Shown here: piece by piece, positions 4,997 to 6,467 of the stretch
Position numbering within the stretch: position 1 is the stretch's first letter
Layout of the letters: every line of letters begins with the position of its first letter
Source: JAVBKA01 sp031546715
GTDB taxonomy: Bacteria; Bacillota; Clostridia; Oscillospirales; UBA929
DNA length: 6,467 nucleotides
Assembly (NCBI GenBank): GCA_031546715.1
Contig: JAVBKA010000229.1
Location: 1 to 6,467, forward strand
Direction: 5' to 3'
Position numbers and translations under genes: made by a program
The notes under the pieces: model-generated
The model's database searches: none
The model's input: only the letters and a program-made list of their open reading frames with translations
What the model was told of the DNA's origin: nothing

Positions 4997-5521
4997 CTAT
5001 TTACGTTTCATTCCACTTCGCTCACGAGCAATTGCAATAAACGGTCTCTCCAACAAATGCCTCGCAAACACAATCGGCCCCATCTTATACGGTGGAACCA
5101 ATGCAGACGGAATCCCCGCACTATTTGCACCATAAATATCAGTGTGCAACTTATCGCCGATAAACAAAACCTCGTCCAGCCGTATCCCTAAATCCATAAC
5201 CAACTTTAAAAACCCTCTAGTGTCAGGCTTTTTCGCCTTGGAAACATACTTTATCTTCACAGGCAAAGCGCTTACAAAGGATTCTACCCGCTTTTCGTCA
5301 TTATTTGAGTAGATAATCAGCGGAATGCCGTGTTCATCAAGGGAAATAATCCATTTAAGTATGTTTTCGTCTATATCATTTTTGTCAATTGCCGTAAGCG
5401 TGTTATCCAAGTCCGAGGCCACTGCCTTGAAACCTCTCTCTTTCAGCCACTTAGGCGTTGCCTGTGCGGCGGAACGAAAAAGATAATCAGGAACGAGCTT
5501 TTCTATAAATTTATTCGCCAT
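4997..5521 (-). CDS. yqeG: YqeG-family HAD phosphatase
   Basis: 174 residues, the usual length for this family (YqeG, HAD superfamily IIIA). HAD motif I is S-D-L-D-N-T-L-T with nucleophile Asp37 and acid/base Asp39. Motif II is Y-S-N-N-D (Ser72). Motif III Lys is in K-A-K-K-P-D (Lys98). Motif IV is I-G-D-K-L-H-T-D (Asp123, Asp128). The N-terminal P-D-Y-L-F-R-S segment (11-17) is typical of YqeG. The protein should be a soluble, magnesium-dependent cytoplasmic phosphatase; members of this family outside bacteria act on phosphatidylglycerophosphate, but the bacterial substrate is not settled. The start is supported by GAGG at 5530-5533, 8 bases upstream. The gene is separated from the Xaa-Pro peptidase gene by about 590 bases with hairpins, so it is probably its own transcript. 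It diverges from the GH18-like gene. Confidence 0.93.
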   Translation of the reverse strand: MANKFIEKLVPDYLFRSAAQATPKWLKERGFKAVASDLDNTLTAIDKNDIDENILKWIISLDEHGIPLIIYSNNDEKRVESFVSALPVKIKYVSKAKKPDTRGFLKLVMDLGIRLDEVLFIGDKLHTDIYGANSAGIPSALVPPYKMGPIVFARHLLERPFIAIARERSGMKRK

Positions 5522-5555
5522 TTTTTCTTCCTCAATTCAAGTCTTTATAAATACC

Positions 5556-5603
5556 TTGCTATCATATACATAATAGCATATAGGAAATCAAAAATAAAGG
5601 TGG
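5556..5603 (+). promoter_or_regulatory. Candidate promoter, palindrome and ribosome site for the GH18-like gene (divergent region)
   Basis: TTGCTA (5556-5561), 17 bases, then TATAGG (5579-5584) gives a plausible promoter, four of six in each box. An interrupted palindrome TGCTAT-N10-ATAGCA (5557-5562, 5573-5578) fills the spacer and could be an operator reachable from both divergent genes. AAGGTGG at 5597-5603 is the ribosome site; its 12-base spacing to the ATG at 5616 is long. A minus-strand promoter for yqeG must also lie here but is not clear. Confidence 0.4.
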
Positions 5604-5615
5604 ATATGATATTTA

Positions 5616-6416
5616 ATGGAAAAGCTGTCCTTAATCCTGTGTGCAATGCCGGGTCAAACCCGTTCGGCACAAGTTTATAATCTGCCAATCGGACATATGG
5701 CGTGGCAAATAGGACCAGCCTTGCGATTAGTATCTCAAAGTGTGGGCGCATCAATGCAAGGTGGATATATGATGCTTGGAGATGCATATTATGACGGTAG
5801 TACAGGCGACGCCTCTCAAACAGTGTCAGAACTGACACGCGTATGTGCACAGCATAGCTTTAGCGGTATAATTTTTGACTTTGAACAGTATGCAAACAAA
5901 AATTTAGAGGTGCTTTTAACAGAGGCTGTCCCCATATTGCGCCGCAGAAGCTTTGATGTTATTGTACCGGAACGCTTTTCCGCAATATGTCCCGATGCAC
6001 GTCTGCTGGTATCAACTGCCGTTCAAGCTGGCTCACTTCAAGCTTTTTTGCGGGATACTGCCGAACGCTACGGTAACCCAAGGCGGGTCGTCTTGGATTT
6101 TGAGCTGTTGCGCCGTGATATATTGCTGCCGTCGCCTCAAAGTGTAGGCAAGGTAATGAGCAAGGAGGAGCTTGCTGCGCTGCTTGAGACAAAGGGGAAG
6201 CAGACCTTTTACTCTCAGGAGCTGTTTGCACGGTATTTTACCTATCGGGAAACCGGTGAGGACGGCGCATCCCACCACTTCATAATATATGATGATGCAT
6301 ACAGCTTTACACAAAAAATTCTACTGGCTCAGCGTTTGGGCTTTGCAAACGGGCTAATTCAGTACCCTGAGGTTGAGAGTGACCTGCGGGAAATCCTGTC
6401 AGGTCTGGGAATATAG
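5616..6416 (+). CDS. GH18/YaaH-like TIM-barrel protein, function unknown
   Basis: 266 residues, no signal peptide or membrane segment, so probably cytoplasmic. Regular strand-helix alternation suggests a TIM barrel: strands near 4-11, 49-55, 83-90, 112-119, 128-136, 156-163, 221-227 and 245-252. The segment S-G-I-I-F-D-F-E-Q (83-91) aligns with the GH18 DxxDxDxE motif: Asp88 and the putative acid Glu90 remain, but the two outer Asp are Ser83 and Ile86. The end, H-H-F-I-I-Y-D-D-A-Y-S-F-T-Q-K with a later G-L-I-Q-Y, resembles the closing part of YaaH/SleL-type GH18 domains, with Tyr250 in place of the usual Trp. No LysM repeats are present. The in-frame TGA at 5607-5609 rules out an earlier start. 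It might cut a glucosamine-containing glycan inside the cell, or be a non-catalytic relative. The gene is real; the GH18 link is an inference from motifs. Confidence 0.75.
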   Translation: MEKLSLILCAMPGQTRSAQVYNLPIGHMAWQIGPALRLVSQSVGASMQGGYMMLGDAYYDGSTGDASQTVSELTRVCAQHSFSGIIFDFEQYANKNLEVLLTEAVPILRRRSFDVIVPERFSAICPDARLLVSTAVQAGSLQAFLRDTAERYGNPRRVVLDFELLRRDILLPSPQSVGKVMSKEELAALLETKGKQTFYSQELFARYFTYRETGEDGASHHFIIYDDAYSFTQKILLAQRLGFANGLIQYPEVESDLREILSGLGI

Positions 6417-6424
6417 CCCGCTGA

Positions 6425-6467
6425 TTACAACTTTGCCATATCATGCTCCCTTAACCCTGTCGCTCCG
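6425..6467 (-). CDS. Possible C-terminal end of a convergent gene, cut by the window
   Basis: On the minus strand the frame entering from the right edge is open for 13 codons and ends at TAA (complement of 6425-6427). It reads G-A-T-G-L-R-E-H-D-M-A-K-L, which is protein-like in composition. The stop would lie 8 bases from the GH18-like stop, with no space for a terminator. The fragment is too short to name a family and could be chance. Confidence 0.35.
   Translation of the reverse strand, partial: GATGLREHDMAKL

Noticed and set aside
5330..5850. Open frames overlapping yqeG and the GH18-like gene (5330-5680 plus, 5545-5850 minus)
   Set aside because: They cross the divergent promoter region, have no ribosome sites, and are shadows of the two better supported genes. 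The ATG at 5606 has only 2 bases to AAGGTGG and would give a 24-residue peptide.

Overview
The window looks like a chromosomal piece of a low-to-mid GC Firmicute, most likely a clostridial gut-type bacterium of the Oscillospiraceae/Ruminococcaceae kind. The signs are strong AGGAGG-type ribosome sites, a lipobox lipoprotein, a YqeG-family HAD phosphatase, a CBS-regulated family II pyrophosphatase, and GC-rich palindromic repeats between genes. The taxon is an inference; no rRNA or other marker is present.

Left part (1-1957), AT-richer and accessory in character. It holds the C-terminal end of a secreted Big-like plus CHAP cysteine hydrolase/amidase (+, cut by the window edge), a strong hairpin that probably terminates both convergent genes, a Ser/Thr/Pro-linker lipoprotein of unknown function (-), a structured non-coding stretch with competing inverted repeats, and a very hydrophobic 48-residue small ORF (-). 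Upstream of the small ORF are helically phased direct repeats.

Centre (1958-4405), housekeeping. An M24B Xaa-Pro peptidase and a manganese-dependent CBS-pyrophosphatase lie 36 bases apart on the minus strand with no terminator between them, so they are probably one transcript. A gene-free stretch of about 590 bases (4406-4996) follows. It is a mosaic of palindromes sharing a GTAGGG-type head, a 20-bp tandem repeat, three back-to-back hairpins and a terminator-like hairpin on the plus strand.

Right part (4997-6467). yqeG (-) diverges from a 266-residue plus-strand protein that I read as a cytoplasmic, GH18/YaaH-like TIM barrel with a partly eroded DxxDxDxE motif. A short open frame at the right edge looks like the C-terminus of a convergent gene.

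No defence system, CRISPR array, tRNA, rRNA or transposase is visible. The points most worth following are the small hydrophobic ORF with its structured neighbour and phased repeats, the intergenic palindrome mosaic, and the GH18-like protein.
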